From contig NZ_CP048103.1 of the NCBI RefSeq assembly GCF_013282215.1, positions 3,286,001-3,350,000 on the forward strand: a stretch of DNA of 64,000 nt, written 5' to 3'. Position numbers and translations under genes: made by a program. This document shows, piece by piece, positions 21,537 through 31,705 of this stretch. How positions within the stretch are numbered: the first letter of the stretch is position 1; every line of letters begins with the position of its first letter. This DNA is from Kroppenstedtia eburnea (GTDB lineage Bacteria; Bacillota; Bacilli; Thermoactinomycetales; DSM-45169). The notes beneath the pieces are model-generated. The model saw nothing but the letters and a program-made list of their open reading frames with translations. It was not told where the DNA came from and did not search any database.

Positions 21537-22418
21537 TCAACCGCTCTTCTCGATGTCCCGGTGTGTCGCTCGGGTCTGTTCATGATCCTGAAAACGACGG
21601 TTCAGGTATTCAGCGATGGAGACCGACCGGTGCTTGCCGCCGGTACAACCGATCCCCACCACCAAACTGGTCTTTCCCTCCCGTTGGTAATGCGGGAGAA
21701 GAAAGGAGAGCATATCCGTCATCTTCTCGAGGAACTTCCGCGTCTCCTCCCACTTCATCACATAGTCGTACACATCCGCATCCAGCCCGGTCCCGGGTTT
21801 GAGGGATTCCACATAATGGGGGTTGGGAAGGAAGCGGACATCAAACACCAAATCGGCATCGATGGGAATGCCGTATTTAAACCCAAAACTTTGAAAGGTG
21901 ATGGCCAAACGGTTTTGATCCGTCCGGGCAAAGCGGGAGACGATCTTCTCTTTCAGTTGCGCCGGTTTCAACTGGCTGGTGTCGATGATCTGATGGGCTC
22001 GTCCTTTAATCTCCTCCAGCAGATTGCGCTCCAGACGAATCCCGTCCATGGGACTTCCCTCCGGAGACAGGGGATGGCGGCGACGGGTCTCTTTGTACCG
22101 ACGGACCAGCACCTGATCCGCCGCATCCAAAAAGAGAATCTGGTAATGGATATTATGGTGTTTTTCCAAGGTGTCAAGGGATTCGAACAGCGTGGAGAAG
22201 AACTCTCTCCCCCGCAGGTCAGTCACCAACGCCGCTTTCCTCAGTTTTCCGCCGGACTGCTCCAGCAGCTCGGCCAGTTTGGACAGGAAAACAGGCGGCA
22301 GGTTATCGATGCAAAAATAGCCGAGATCCTCCAGGCTTTGCATGGCGACGGATTTGCCCGCCCCCGACATCCCGGTGATCACCACCAGCTGAATCTCTTG
22401 GTCCGTTTCGGCAGCCAT
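21537..22418 (-). CDS. rapZ: RNase adapter / nucleotide-binding protein RapZ (YvcJ)
   Basis: The 293-residue P-loop protein has Walker A GMSGAGKS (16-23) and a C-terminal domain with [13 protein letters not shown]. coli RapZ controls GlmS through small RNAs; in Bacillus YvcJ binds and hydrolyses GTP and affects competence. Which role applies here is unknown. It precedes yvcK, giving the conserved order. Confidence 0.94.
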   Translation of the reverse strand: MAAETDQEIQLVVITGMSGAGKSVAMQSLEDLGYFCIDNLPPVFLSKLAELLEQSGGKLRKAALVTDLRGREFFSTLFESLDTLEKHHNIHYQILFLDAADQVLVRRYKETRRRHPLSPEGSPMDGIRLERNLLEEIKGRAHQIIDTSQLKPAQLKEKIVSRFARTDQNRLAITFQSFGFKYGIPIDADLVFDVRFLPNPHYVESLKPGTGLDADVYDYVMKWEETRKFLEKMTDMLSFLLPHYQREGKTSLVVGIGCTGGKHRSVSIAEYLNRRFQDHEQTRATHRDIEKSG

Positions 22419-22456
22419 ACCCCGTCACCCGCTTTCATTCCTTATTATATGATATT

Positions 22457-23419
22457 TTAACCCATCATTGTTCCTTTTGCAGTTAAACCTGCCGCACCGA
22501 TCATCCCCGCGTCATTGCCGAGTTGCGCCGGGATGATCTGAACGCCCCGGGCCACATCGGGTAGGGCATGGCGGCCAAATGCCCGGCGCAGGGGGGTGAA
22601 CAGGGTCTCTCCCGCCCCTGATACACCCCCGCCGATCACAAAGGCGGCGGGATTGTTGACCAGGGTCAAAATGGCCATCACCCGGGCCAGGGCATCGACA
22701 GCGGTATCGATCACTTCCAAGGCGACAGGATCCCCCTCCCGGGCCGCATTCACGATATCCCGGGTGGTGATCGTCCCCGCCTCCACATCGGATTTCAAAG
22801 GAGTGGCGCGCCCGGCTCCCACCGCCGCCGTCGCCAGTCGGACCAAGCCTGTGGCTGAGGAAATGGTCTCCAGACATCCCTGTTGCCCGCAACCGCAGGG
22901 GACACCCCCCGGCTCCACGGGGATGTGACCGACCTCCCCGGCCATTCCCCCGGCCCCGTGGATCAAGCGGCCTCCGGCGATCACACCCCCGCCGACGCCC
23001 GTCCCCAGAGTGATCAGAACCATATCTGTCAGTCCGGCACCCGCCCCGCTCCATGCCTCTCCCAGGGCCGCCACATTGGCATCATTGTCGATGACGACAG
23101 GAATCCCCAGCAGATCTTGCAACCCATCCCGGATCGGCACATTCTCCCAGGGAATGTTGGTGAGACGGAGAATCTTCCCCTCCGCCAGATCCAAAAAACC
23201 CGGCGCTCCCAGTCCGAGTCCTTTCACATCCCCCCAGGCAATCCCCGCCGACTCTGCCAATTGACGGGCTCCCGCCGCCATTCGCTCCATCCCGGCCTTG
23301 GCTCCTTCCGCCGGCCGCGTGGGCATCTCATCCTTGTGCAGGAGGTGACCCGTCGCATCTGTGATCCCCAATTTGATCGAGGTTCCCCCCAGATCGATCC
23401 CGATGAAATATTCCCCCAT
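22457..23419 (-). CDS. glk: ROK-family glucokinase
   Basis: The 320-residue kinase phosphorylates glucose with ATP. I chose the ATG at 23419 (MGEYFIGIDLGGTSIKLG), preceded by GGGGAGGGAACGG. Phosphate motif GIDLGGTSIK, catalytic region IDNDANVAALGEAW, and the ROK zinc motif GHIPVEPGGVPCGCGQQGCLE are all present. B. subtilis has no glk between yvcI and yvcJ, so its place inside this cluster is a local rearrangement. Confidence 0.93.
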   Translation of the reverse strand: MGEYFIGIDLGGTSIKLGITDATGHLLHKDEMPTRPAEGAKAGMERMAAGARQLAESAGIAWGDVKGLGLGAPGFLDLAEGKILRLTNIPWENVPIRDGLQDLLGIPVVIDNDANVAALGEAWSGAGAGLTDMVLITLGTGVGGGVIAGGRLIHGAGGMAGEVGHIPVEPGGVPCGCGQQGCLETISSATGLVRLATAAVGAGRATPLKSDVEAGTITTRDIVNAAREGDPVALEVIDTAVDALARVMAILTLVNNPAAFVIGGGVSGAGETLFTPLRRAFGRHALPDVARGVQIIPAQLGNDAGMIGAAGLTAKGTMMG

Positions 23420-23486
23420 GGTTTCCGTTCCCTCCCCAAACTTGCTATGAATATACTTGATTGCAACCATCGGGTCAAGCCGGGCT

Positions 23487-23939
23487 TCAATGCAGATGAT
23501 GACGGAGCAATTCTTCCTCTCTGCTGTACACCAATCGGCCAATGGACAGCTTTTTTCCTTCCAGCAAGCGGGTCAGAATCTTCCGATCCATTTGCGATGT
23601 CGGAAGAGCGTCCACCTGATCCAGGGGATGCCAGCAAAGCTCCCCCTCCGGGGAGTGAGGGAGAAGCTCCCCGTGATATCCTTCCGCCCGAAAGGTGAAC
23701 ATCATCCACTCTTTCTCCAACTTTCCCCTCTCTTCCAGACACATGGTAAAAACACCGCAGAGTGAAGGATCTCTTGGTATCAAACCTGTTTCTTCCTCGT
23801 ACTCCCGGCAGACGGCTTCCAGCACGGTTTCCTTGGGCTCCACCTTTCCACCCGGGGCCACCCACCAGCCTCGGCGGGGTTTTTTCAAGAGCAACACCCG
23901 ACCTTCTGAGACCAGAATGCAATTAGCAATCCGCTGCAT
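23487..23939 (-). CDS. Nudix hydrolase (YvcI / MutT-like)
   Basis: The 150-residue protein contains a perfect Nudix box (G-x5-E-x7-REYEEETGL, starting GKVEPKE) in residues about 31-53. It would hydrolyse a nucleoside diphosphate linked to another group; the substrate cannot be read from the sequence. The start at 23939 (MQRIANCILV) has AGAGGTGAAGCC. It corresponds by position to yvcI next to yvcJ. Confidence 0.9.
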   Translation of the reverse strand: MQRIANCILVSEGRVLLLKKPRRGWWVAPGGKVEPKETVLEAVCREYEEETGLIPRDPSLCGVFTMCLEERGKLEKEWMMFTFRAEGYHGELLPHSPEGELCWHPLDQVDALPTSQMDRKILTRLLEGKKLSIGRLVYSREEELLRHHLH

Positions 23940-23981
23940 TGGCTTCACCTCTGAAATGTGAATCTGGGCGCGGTTCAGACA

Positions 23982-24010
23982 CAAAAAAAGCGGGTTTTTT
24001 CAACCCGCGT
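23982..24010 (-). terminator. Terminator after the CBS-domain gene
   Basis: Minus-strand GCGGGTT and AACCCGC pair and are followed by seven T residues. It lies between the CBS-domain gene and the nudix gene. Confidence 0.8.
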
Positions 24011-24096
24011 GGTCTGTTTTGTGGGGATGTTGATCGGGGCCACTTCCTTATTATACAGGAGGTCTCCCCTGAGAACCAACACATCCCGGAGACCGA

Positions 24097-24576
24097 TCAT
24101 ACTTTTTGGGCTCCCTCTTGCCCTTCCCACACACTTTTGAAGAACTCCTGCTGAAAAAACTCCGTCACTTTCTCCATCAGCACTCTGCGCGTCAAGATTC
24201 CGATGAAACGATTGTCCAGATCAATCACGGGAATATAGGGGCGGTCCAACAGTACATCGAAGGCAAATGAAAAAATGGAGTTGGGCAAGATCCCCGAATG
24301 ATTCTGGTTCATCGCATCACGAACATAGAGATTGGCCAGTCGATCCAAGCGAAAATGGCTTCGATTCAACATCAAGTCGAGAATATCGGTTTTGCTGATG
24401 ACCCCTTCCACCTTCCCGTCATCATCGATCACAGGAACGGAGGCATATCCTCTCCGGGTCAACACCAACAGGGCCCTCTCCAGCGTCCAATCCGGATGAA
24501 CCGTCACCACTTTTTCCCGGGGGACAATCAAAGGAGAGATCTCACGATCAAAGAGACTGAGTTGCTCTTTTTCCAT
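24097..24576 (-). CDS. CBS-pair protein (CbpB/YkuL-like)
   Basis: The 159-residue protein is two tandem CBS motifs. The first covers about 15-75 (WTLERALLVLTRRGYASVPV, GKVEGVISKTDILDLM); the second covers about 85-145 (YIPVIDLDNRFIGILTRRVLM). It lacks any attached enzyme or transporter. B. subtilis YkuL (CbpB) has this size and binds cyclic di-AMP; that identity is by similarity. The start at 24576 has GGGAGG. Confidence 0.82.
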   Translation of the reverse strand: MEKEQLSLFDREISPLIVPREKVVTVHPDWTLERALLVLTRRGYASVPVIDDDGKVEGVISKTDILDLMLNRSHFRLDRLANLYVRDAMNQNHSGILPNSIFSFAFDVLLDRPYIPVIDLDNRFIGILTRRVLMEKVTEFFQQEFFKSVWEGQEGAQKV

Positions 24577-24737
24577 CGCAAATTCCTCCCGATCAGAGGT
24601 GAGAGATAGGAGGTGGGATGTGAGAACCGGGATCCCCGCCAACCAGTCGATAACCGCTTCCGCCCTTTTCAGACAGAAAAGGATCCCCGGAAAGCGGGTT
24701 GCCAAAAGCCCCGGTCCGGGAAAAGCGGTAGTGAAAT

Positions 24738-26462
24738 TCAGGTATGGGGTTCAAAACCTTTGTTTACACGACATACTTTCTCCAGGCAACGAACATTCCG
24801 CCCCACAGTGGAAGCAGAAACCGCATGCCGTTTGGCGACGGATTCCTGGGTGAGTGAGCTTCCATGCAGCCGGGCCACGATATACTCCAATGCCGCGGCC
24901 CAACCTTCCACCTTGCGGATCTCAGGGAAATCAGCCCGATGTTCGCGCAGAAATTCAGACCAGATCAGCTGCGCATCATTTAAATGGGCCGTATCATACC
25001 GCCCTTTCATCGCTTCCAGACAACATTGAAGCACCTGCTCCCATGTCTTCAACCACCCCGGGAGCTCCTGAGCCAGTTCGTAGGGGTGGATGGTCATTTC
25101 CCGGCTTCCCAGAACCACCCGGTAGGGTTCGGCGGCACCGATTTTTTTCAATATATAGAGAGCCAGCCGTTTCAGATCATCCTCTTCATCCCGCTTCAGC
25201 AAAAAACTTCGGAGAACCTGCTCCACCTCTTTGTCACCCAGCCACTCAAAAACTTGGAGCACTTGCAATTTGGTCTCTTTGTCCCCGTGATTCAACGCCC
25301 AGAAAAAGGAGGAGCGTATCAACGGGTTTTGCCGGATCTGTTCCGGGATGGTGCTCCGTTCCCGGTCCAGTTGCATCAGCTGCTCCTCAAAGGGGAGTTG
25401 GTAGTGATAACTGACCGGGGGCACCTGTTCCGGCGGCAGGCTTTCCCATTGCTCCAACTGATTGAGATAGAAAACGGGTATTTTCGAGTCCGGATCCAGT
25501 TCCCGGGCCAGTTGCCAATACTTGCGGGCCCGTGCAAAGGACTTGGTGTTGAAAGCGGCGACCGCCGCATAGTGGTACAAACTGGCCTCGGGACGCTCTT
25601 CCCGCTTGATGAGCCGGCGAAACATGGCGAAAGCGTCTTCATGCTCCCCCAGAATCCCCAAGGTGGTGGCCAACTTATACATATGCTCCGGATGAAAGGG
25701 AATCCACTTTTTCAGAATCCCGACCAACCGGTCCCGACTCTTCCGCTCCTTCAAATGTTGGAAAAACACTGCCAGATTGCAGAGAGCATGCAGGTTTCCG
25801 GGATCTGACACCAGCACGCGCTCAATGGTCTCCACCGCCTGATCGACGTCACCGGTGTAATAATAAGCCAAGGAGAGATTGTTCATCACCGCGTGGAAAT
25901 CGGGGTGTTCCTCCAGGAGTTCCTCCAGGATCTCCATCGCTTGCAGAAACCGGCCCGACTCCAGACACTCCCTCGCCTCATCATGCTTTTTCATCCAATC
26001 TTGCTTGGGTCTCGCCTTGGGTTGGCGGGGTTGGCGTCCCAATTCATAGGCCAACATCTCCAACATATCCTCCGCCTCCGCCGCGAACTCACCCTCCCGC
26101 TCTTCCTCCAGATAGCGGATCAAGTATTCTTCGGCCAATTCAAATTCATCCATGTTGGCCGCATTGTTGGCCATATAAAACCAACACTCCGACAAATCCG
26201 GATCCACTTCGGTCAATACCTTTTCCAGCACCTCGTTGGACTCGTCAAAACAGCCCATCTCAGACAGAATCCCCGCCAGATTGCACTGATTGACCGGATT
26301 ATCCGGCTCTTTTTCAACTGCCAACCGAAAGTATTTCAATGCCTTATCATAACGGTGGCGATCCAGGGAACGGACGGCCCGTTCAAAGAAAAATCCCGCA
26401 TCCAACCGTAACCGGACCACCTTGTGTCCTTTGGAGCATGCATCGGCATGTTGTTTTTTCAT
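24738..26462 (-). CDS. TPR-repeat protein with C-terminal helix-turn-helix (YvcD-like)
   Basis: The 574-residue cytoplasmic protein starts at ATG 26462 behind GGGGAGTAG. Residues about 20-330 are tetratricopeptide repeats (for example HRYDKALKYFRLAVEKEPDN and GDVDQAVETIERVLVSDPGN). The last ~80 residues hold a helix-turn-helix, SLTQESVAKRHAVSASTVGR, suggesting nucleic-acid binding. A TPR protein (yvcD) also separates hisI from the yvcI cluster in B. subtilis. Function unknown. Confidence 0.85.
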   Translation of the reverse strand: MKKQHADACSKGHKVVRLRLDAGFFFERAVRSLDRHRYDKALKYFRLAVEKEPDNPVNQCNLAGILSEMGCFDESNEVLEKVLTEVDPDLSECWFYMANNAANMDEFELAEEYLIRYLEEEREGEFAAEAEDMLEMLAYELGRQPRQPKARPKQDWMKKHDEARECLESGRFLQAMEILEELLEEHPDFHAVMNNLSLAYYYTGDVDQAVETIERVLVSDPGNLHALCNLAVFFQHLKERKSRDRLVGILKKWIPFHPEHMYKLATTLGILGEHEDAFAMFRRLIKREERPEASLYHYAAVAAFNTKSFARARKYWQLARELDPDSKIPVFYLNQLEQWESLPPEQVPPVSYHYQLPFEEQLMQLDRERSTIPEQIRQNPLIRSSFFWALNHGDKETKLQVLQVFEWLGDKEVEQVLRSFLLKRDEEDDLKRLALYILKKIGAAEPYRVVLGSREMTIHPYELAQELPGWLKTWEQVLQCCLEAMKGRYDTAHLNDAQLIWSEFLREHRADFPEIRKVEGWAAALEYIVARLHGSSLTQESVAKRHAVSASTVGRNVRCLEKVCRVNKGFEPHT

Positions 26463-26857
26463 CGCTACTCCCCACCCATCAAACAGGGTCATGAGGTTCT
26501 GTTGAGTACATGTCGGAAAAAGTATATCACATTCGGAGTGGTTTTACATACCCGCCCGCGCCGGTGCCGATGGACACCTGTTTCCCTCCACCTGCAACCG
26601 CCACACGGGACCACACCGCCACCTGATCCAGCTGCACCGGGTATGCGAATATTCTGCCATCCGAAAGGAACATCGATGCCGCCGGGGGTCAGATCCACCT
26701 TTCCGGGAAGATCTTCTCCATCTTATTGTAGGGACAATTTCGCCGGTCCGTCAACCGGCATCCCCCTTCCCCGAAGGGCATCATGAAACCCCTCTTCCAC
26801 CGCTGGAAGAGGGGGCCCTGTCCCATTCTTCGCCTGTCTCTCCTGACAGCACAACTG
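26463..26857 (-). terminator. Intergenic region with the probable his-operon terminator
   Basis: No convincing gene lies in these 395 bases. At 26789-26814 CCCCTCTTCC and GGAAGAGGGG pair; on the minus strand TTTCATGATG follows. It is the first terminator downstream of hisIE, from which it is separated by element copy 2. A TATACT hexamer at the proximal end could belong to the TPR-gene promoter. Confidence 0.5.
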
Positions 26858-27098
26858 TAAGTATTGTGATTACTGCCTTTGAAGACGGTCGGGATTGGGT
26901 TTCACATGTCGTTTTCGTTGTACTTACGATCAAAATCACTCCATGTAAAAACCCAACCCTCCCTGCATAGCGAGACCGGGGAGCGAAGCGACCCTGGCGA
27001 GACTTGTACTGGTGAGTGCATAGCGAGACCGGGGAGCGAAGCGACCCCAGGCACGACTTGTGCCCTGTGGGTATGACGGCTTTTTCACAATGCTTTTA
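26858..27098 (+). repeat. Type-A MITE-like element, copy 2 (overlaps hisIE stop)
   Basis: The 241-bp element has ends TAAGTATTGTGAT and TCACAATGCTTTTA. It contains the core inverted repeat (gattgggtttcacatg, catgtaaaaacccaacc) and two units of the ~52-base tandem segment beginning gcatagcgagaccgggg. Its right-hand TTA is the complement of the TAA stop codon of hisIE. Confidence 0.8.
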
Positions 27099-27722
27099 TC
27101 GGGAACCGTGCCGGCTTTGCAATTCCGAGAGGACCCGGTCCAGGGGAAGTTGCTGCTGTCTGAACAGTACCATCAGATGAAAGAGGAGATCGGAGGCTTC
27201 CCAGGCCAGTTCCTGATGGGATTCATTTTTGGCCGCAATGATCACTTCCGCCGCCTCTTCCCCCACTTTCTTCAAAATCTTGTCCGCCCCTTCTTCCAGC
27301 AGATACGTCGTGTAAGAGTTAGCGGGCCGGCGGGTGTCCCTTTCCGCAATCACCTGTTCCAGGGTGTTCAAGATCGCGTAGCGGTCTCCGGAATCCTCCC
27401 TCTCCCCTCTGAAACAGGAATAGTCCCCGTTGTGACAGGCCGGTCCCCGGGGTAGGACGCGAATGAGGAGAGCATCCCGGTCACAGTCGGGGCGGATCTC
27501 CACCACCTGCTGGGTATGGCCGGAAGTGGCCCCCTTATGCCACAACTCCTGTCTGGAGCGGCTCCAAAACCAGGTCTCCCCGGTTTCCAGTGTCTTGGCG
27601 AGAGAGGTTTCATTCATATAGGCCAGGGTGAGCACTTCTTTGCTGACGGCATCCTGGACGATGGCCGGAACCAGCCCGTCGTCACCAAAGCGGAGCCGGG
27701 TCAGATCCGGACTCTGTTTCAC
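27096..27722 (-). CDS. hisIE: Bifunctional phosphoribosyl-AMP cyclohydrolase / phosphoribosyl-ATP pyrophosphatase
   Basis: The 208-residue protein performs steps 2 and 3 of histidine synthesis. Cyclohydrolase domain (about 1-115): [19 protein letters not shown], metal-binding Cys in RPDCDRD and CHNGDYSC. Pyrophosphatase domain (about 120-205): [25 protein letters not shown], a MazG-like helical fold. Last gene of the his operon, overlapping hisF by 4 bases. Its TAA stop lies in the terminal repeat of a mobile element. Confidence 0.96.
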   Translation of the reverse strand: MKQSPDLTRLRFGDDGLVPAIVQDAVSKEVLTLAYMNETSLAKTLETGETWFWSRSRQELWHKGATSGHTQQVVEIRPDCDRDALLIRVLPRGPACHNGDYSCFRGEREDSGDRYAILNTLEQVIAERDTRRPANSYTTYLLEEGADKILKKVGEEAAEVIIAAKNESHQELAWEASDLLFHLMVLFRQQQLPLDRVLSELQSRHGSR

Positions 27723-28477
27723 CTGACATGCACTCCCTTCTCCTTGAGATACACCTTCAGCTCCTGTAAGGGAACTTCTCCGTAATGGAAAATGGAAGCC
27801 GCCAGAGCGGCCGCCGCCCGGGTACAGGTGAAGACATCGTAAAAATGTTGTCGGTTCCCGGCCCCTCCCGAAGCGATCACCGGTACCCGGACCGCTTCCG
27901 ACACGGATCCGGTCAGCTCCAGATCAAACCCGCTCTTCCGCCCGTCCCGGTCCATGCTGGTCAGCAGAATCTCCCCCGCTCCCCGTTCCACCGCCTCCCG
28001 GGCCCAGTCCACCACCCGTCTCCCCGTGGGTTTACGGCCACCGTGGGTATGGACAAACCAGTCTTTCTTCTTTGCATCATAGCGGGCGTCGATGGCGACG
28101 ACGATGCACTGATTCCCAAACCGGCGGGCTCCCTCTTCGATCAGATCCGGCTTTTTGACCGCGGCGGTATTGATGGAAATTTTGTCCGCCCCGGCCCGCA
28201 ACAGGGTGAACATATCCCCGGTGGAATGGATCCCACCTCCGACGGTAAAGGGAATACTCAACGTCCCGGCGGCTTCCCGGACCACCTCCACCATCGTTTT
28301 TCGCCCTTCGACAGTGGCGGAAATATCGAGGAAGACCAGTTCATCGGCACCTGTCTGATCGTAAAGGGCGGCCAAGGCCACCGGATCCCCGGCGTCCCGC
28401 AGATTGGCGAAGGAGACTCCCTTCACCACCCGTCCATCCCGGACATCCAGACAGGGGATCACCCGCTTGGTAATCAT
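27719..28477 (-). CDS. hisF: Imidazole glycerol phosphate synthase, cyclase subunit
   Basis: The 252-residue TIM barrel uses ammonia from HisH to make imidazole glycerol phosphate and AICAR. Catalytic Asp11 lies in [15 protein letters not shown]; phosphate-binding loops FTVGGGIHS and VIASGGAGN are present. It overlaps hisA and hisIE by 4 bases each. Confidence 0.97.
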   Translation of the reverse strand: MITKRVIPCLDVRDGRVVKGVSFANLRDAGDPVALAALYDQTGADELVFLDISATVEGRKTMVEVVREAAGTLSIPFTVGGGIHSTGDMFTLLRAGADKISINTAAVKKPDLIEEGARRFGNQCIVVAIDARYDAKKKDWFVHTHGGRKPTGRRVVDWAREAVERGAGEILLTSMDRDGRKSGFDLELTGSVSEAVRVPVIASGGAGNRQHFYDVFTCTRAAAALAASIFHYGEVPLQELKVYLKEKGVHVR

Positions 28478-29214
28478 CGGCTCCCCTCCTTTACCGCCAA
28501 CAACCCGGCCTTTAGATCGATATCACCTGTATAGAGGGCTTTCCCCACGATGGCACCGATCACACCCATCGGTGCCAACCGGGCCAACGCGGTCAGATGA
28601 GCGGGATGGCCCACCCCGCCGGAGGCGATCACCCCTTTTCCCGTCGCCTCGGCCAGGGAGCGGACAGCGGCGATGTTGGGACCGGTCAGGGTTCCGTCCC
28701 GGGAAATGTCGGTGAAGATAAAGGTTTCCGCACCGTGGGCCGCCATCTCCCGGCCCAGGTCCTCCACCCGGACTTCAGAGGTTTCCAGCCAGCCGTGGGT
28801 GGCCACCCGGCCGTTCCTGGCGTCCAAGCCGAGAGCGATCCGGTCTCCATAACGGCGGAGGGCTTCCTTTACAAAACGGGGATCATCGATGGCTGCAGAA
28901 CCGATCACCACCCGGGAAACCCCCAGGGAGAGAAGATCCTCCAACCGCTTCAGATCTCTGACGCCGCCCCCGACCTGCACCGGGATACCCGCCGAGCGGA
29001 TGATCTCCCCTACCGCCGACAGATTGACATGATCTCCGGTTTTGGCCGCATCCAGGTCCACCACATGCAACCAGCGGGCCCCCTCCTCTTCCCAACGGCG
29101 GGCCATCTGAACCGGATCCTCCCCGTAGACAGTCTCCCGCGCAAAATCCCCCTGAACCAGGCGGACGCAACGTCCGCCCCTGAGATCGATGGCCGGATAC
29201 AGAGTGAAACTCAC
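28474..29214 (-). CDS. hisA: ProFAR isomerase
   Basis: The 246-residue TIM barrel opens ProFAR to [23 protein letters not shown] carries the catalytic Asp8; QVGGGVRDL and VIASGGVGH are the two phosphate-binding half-barrel motifs, and [14 protein letters not shown] holds the second catalytic Asp. It overlaps hisF and hisH by 4 bases each, indicating coupled translation. Confidence 0.97.
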   Translation of the reverse strand: MSFTLYPAIDLRGGRCVRLVQGDFARETVYGEDPVQMARRWEEEGARWLHVVDLDAAKTGDHVNLSAVGEIIRSAGIPVQVGGGVRDLKRLEDLLSLGVSRVVIGSAAIDDPRFVKEALRRYGDRIALGLDARNGRVATHGWLETSEVRVEDLGREMAAHGAETFIFTDISRDGTLTGPNIAAVRSLAEATGKGVIASGGVGHPAHLTALARLAPMGVIGAIVGKALYTGDIDLKAGLLAVKEGSR

Positions 29215-29837
29215 CCCACTTTCACCCTTTCCTCACAGAGAGCGGCGAAGCGCTCCAGCAGCAGGCGGCCCGTCTCTCCGCTTTTTTCCGGATGAAACTG
29301 CATCCCGAAGAGGTTGTTTCGGCCCACGATGGCCGCGACGGGACCGCCATAATCGGTCACAGCCAGAACATCCTCCGGGTTGTCGGCGAGAACGTGGTAG
29401 GAGTGGGCAAAGTAGCCACTTCCTTCCCCCACTCCCTTTAACAGCGGATGGGGACCGTTGAAACGGAGTCCGTTCCAGCCCATGTGGGGGACATTGCGGT
29501 TCCCCTCAAAGCGAACCGCATGTCCCGCGAGGAGATTGAGTCCCTGATGGTAACCGTGCTCCTCGCTCCCGGTGAAGAGTAACTGCATCCCCAGGCAGAT
29601 CCCGAGGAGCGGGGTTCCCTTTTCCAGGGCCACTTCCCTGATCGCATCCACCCATCCGCGCTCTTTCAACTCCTTCATCCCATTCCCGAAGGCTCCCACC
29701 CCCGGCAGGATCACCCCGTCCGCCCCCTGAATCTCCTGTGGATCCGAGGTGACCCGGACCTGGCGCCCCATCCGGTCCAGGGCCCGGCTGACACTGTACA
29801 GATTGCCCATTCCGTAATCGATGACGGCGGCGATCAC
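29211..29837 (-). CDS. hisH: Imidazole glycerol phosphate synthase, glutaminase subunit
   Basis: The 208-residue class-I glutamine amidotransferase supplies ammonia to HisF. Nucleophile Cys lies in LLGICLGMQLLF; the His/Glu pair lies in GMQFHPEKSG. I chose the GTG at 29837 (VIAAVIDYGMGNLYSV), one base past the hisB stop, with AAAGGGG before it; the longer frame upstream lies in the hisB coding region. Confidence 0.95.
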   Translation of the reverse strand: MIAAVIDYGMGNLYSVSRALDRMGRQVRVTSDPQEIQGADGVILPGVGAFGNGMKELKERGWVDAIREVALEKGTPLLGICLGMQLLFTGSEEHGYHQGLNLLAGHAVRFEGNRNVPHMGWNGLRFNGPHPLLKGVGEGSGYFAHSYHVLADNPEDVLAVTDYGGPVAAIVGRNNLFGMQFHPEKSGETGRLLLERFAALCEERVKVG

Positions 29838-29838
29838 T

Positions 29839-30429
29839 TTACAACACCCCTTTGGAGGAAGGAACGGTGGTGACGCGGGGGTCGATGGCCACCGCTTCAT
29901 CCAGTGCCCTTCCCAATGCTTTGAACAGAGCCTCGATCCGATGGTGGGTGTTCCCCCCGTAATGAAGAATCACATGGAGATTCATGCGGGCCTCCAATGC
30001 CAGTTTCCAAAAAAATTCATGAACCAGTTCCGTATCAAAACGGCCCACTTGTTGCGCGGGGAAATCGGCACGAAACTCCAAGTGGGGGCGGTTGGACAGA
30101 TCCAGCACCACCTGACCCAGGGATTCATCCATGGGAATCCAGGCCTGACCATAACGGCGGATCCCGGTCTTATCCCCCAACGCCTCGCGGATGGCTTGAC
30201 CGAGACAGATCGCGACATCTTCCACCGTGTGATGGTCATCCACTTCAATATCCCCGTCGGCTTCCACTTGCAGGTCGAACAAGCCGTGTTTGCAAAACAG
30301 ATCCAGCATATGTTCCAGGAAAGGGACGCCGGTTTTCAATTGCGCTTTTCCGGTTCCATCCAGATCGAGCCAAACCCGGATCCGTGTCTCCTTCGTCTCC
30401 CTGTGGATCTTTGCGGATCGGTTACCCAT
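29839..30429 (-). CDS. hisB: Imidazoleglycerol-phosphate dehydratase
   Basis: The 196-residue enzyme is the monofunctional form, without the histidinol-phosphatase domain fused in E. coli. Metal-binding motifs FLEHMLDLFCKHG, DDHHTVEDVAI and a C-terminal HHRIEALFKALGRAL are present. The histidinol-phosphate phosphatase and aminotransferase must be encoded elsewhere, as neither is in this operon. Confidence 0.97.
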   Translation of the reverse strand: MGNRSAKIHRETKETRIRVWLDLDGTGKAQLKTGVPFLEHMLDLFCKHGLFDLQVEADGDIEVDDHHTVEDVAICLGQAIREALGDKTGIRRYGQAWIPMDESLGQVVLDLSNRPHLEFRADFPAQQVGRFDTELVHEFFWKLALEARMNLHVILHYGGNTHHRIEALFKALGRALDEAVAIDPRVTTVPSSKGVL

Positions 30430-31705
30430 TCTCCCCCTCCTTCACCACCCGGGCGCGAATCGATGCGGCGTGGGCGGTCAACCCTTCGGCTTCCGCCAGG
30501 GTGATCACATCTTCCGCGTCCCTTGTCAAAGCTTCCCGGCTGTAGGATATCAGACTGGTCTTTTTGAGAAAATCGTCCACCCCCAGCGGTGAAAAAAACC
30601 GGGCCGTGCCGTTGGTGGGAAGAACATGGTTGGGCCCGGCAAAGTAATCCCCCACCGGTTCCGGACTCCAGGGTCCCAAAAACAGGGCCCCGGCGTTTTT
30701 CACCCGGCCCACCCAACTCCAGGGATCTTCCACCATCAATTCCAGATGCTCCGGAGCCAACCGGTTGGCCACTTCCACCGCCTGGGCGAGGTCGTCGGTC
30801 AGACAGATCGCTCCCTGCTCCCGGACCGATCGGGCAGCGATCTCCTTCCGTTCCAGTCGGTCGCACTGTTGTTCCAATTCCAGTGCCACCGCTTCCGCCA
30901 GAGGCTGAGAAGGGGTGATCAGGACGGCGGAAGCCATCGGGTCGTGTTCCGCCTGGGACAGGAGATCCCCCGCCACATATGAGGGATCGGCACTCCCGTC
31001 GGCCACCACCACAATCTCGCTGGGCCCCGCCACCATGTCGATATCCACCTGTCCATAAACCCACCGTTTGGCGAGAGCGACATAGATGTTTCCGGGCCCG
31101 ACGATTTTATCCACTGCCGGGACAGACTCCGTGCCCCAGGCGAGAGCCGCCACCGCCTGGGCACCGCCCACCTTCAACACCCGATCCACTCCCGCCTCCC
31201 GGGCCGCCACCAAAGTGGAAGCGTGGACGCTTCCGTCAGGCCGGGGCGGGGTGACCATCACCACTTCCTCCACACCGGCCACCCGAGCGGGAATCACGTT
31301 CATCAGCACACTGGAGGGGTAAGCGGCCCGTCCCCCCGGCACATAGACTCCCACCCGGGCCAAGGGGCGGATCAGCTGACCCAAAACCGTCCCGTCCGCC
31401 TCCGTTTCCATCCAGGAGCGGCGTTTCTGCCCCTCATGATAACGCCGGATCCTTTTTGCCGCCTTCCGCAAGGAGTGAACAAAGGTTTGTTCCACTTGTC
31501 GGTAAGCCTCTTCAAATTCGGCCTCCTCCACCTCCAAAGGTTCCGGGTCCGCTCCGTCCAATTCCTTGGTGTACCGACGGAGGGCGGCATCCCCTTCTGT
31601 TCGGACCGCGGACAAAATTTCCCGGACGATTTTTTCCCGTCGTTCATCTCCCTCATCCACTCTCCGACGTGTGGACAACTGCTCCGGACGGACCACCGCG
31701 ATCAT
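30422..31705 (-). CDS. hisD: Histidinol dehydrogenase
   Basis: The zinc enzyme (427 residues from ATG 31705, [14 protein letters not shown], behind GAAGGGGGAT) catalyses the last two oxidations to histidine. [45 protein letters not shown] and the C-terminal [18 protein letters not shown] are family marks. Its start overlaps the end of hisG by about 53 bases. Confidence 0.96.
   Translation of the reverse strand: MIAVVRPEQLSTRRRVDEGDERREKIVREILSAVRTEGDAALRRYTKELDGADPEPLEVEEAEFEEAYRQVEQTFVHSLRKAAKRIRRYHEGQKRRSWMETEADGTVLGQLIRPLARVGVYVPGGRAAYPSSVLMNVIPARVAGVEEVVMVTPPRPDGSVHASTLVAAREAGVDRVLKVGGAQAVAALAWGTESVPAVDKIVGPGNIYVALAKRWVYGQVDIDMVAGPSEIVVVADGSADPSYVAGDLLSQAEHDPMASAVLITPSQPLAEAVALELEQQCDRLERKEIAARSVREQGAICLTDDLAQAVEVANRLAPEHLELMVEDPWSWVGRVKNAGALFLGPWSPEPVGDYFAGPNHVLPTNGTARFFSPLGVDDFLKKTSLISYSREALTRDAEDVITLAEAEGLTAHAASIRARVVKEGENG

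Noticed and set aside
26489-26698. A 69-codon minus-strand frame upstream of the TPR gene
   Set aside because: No ribosome site, no family, and it runs through the region that should hold a promoter.
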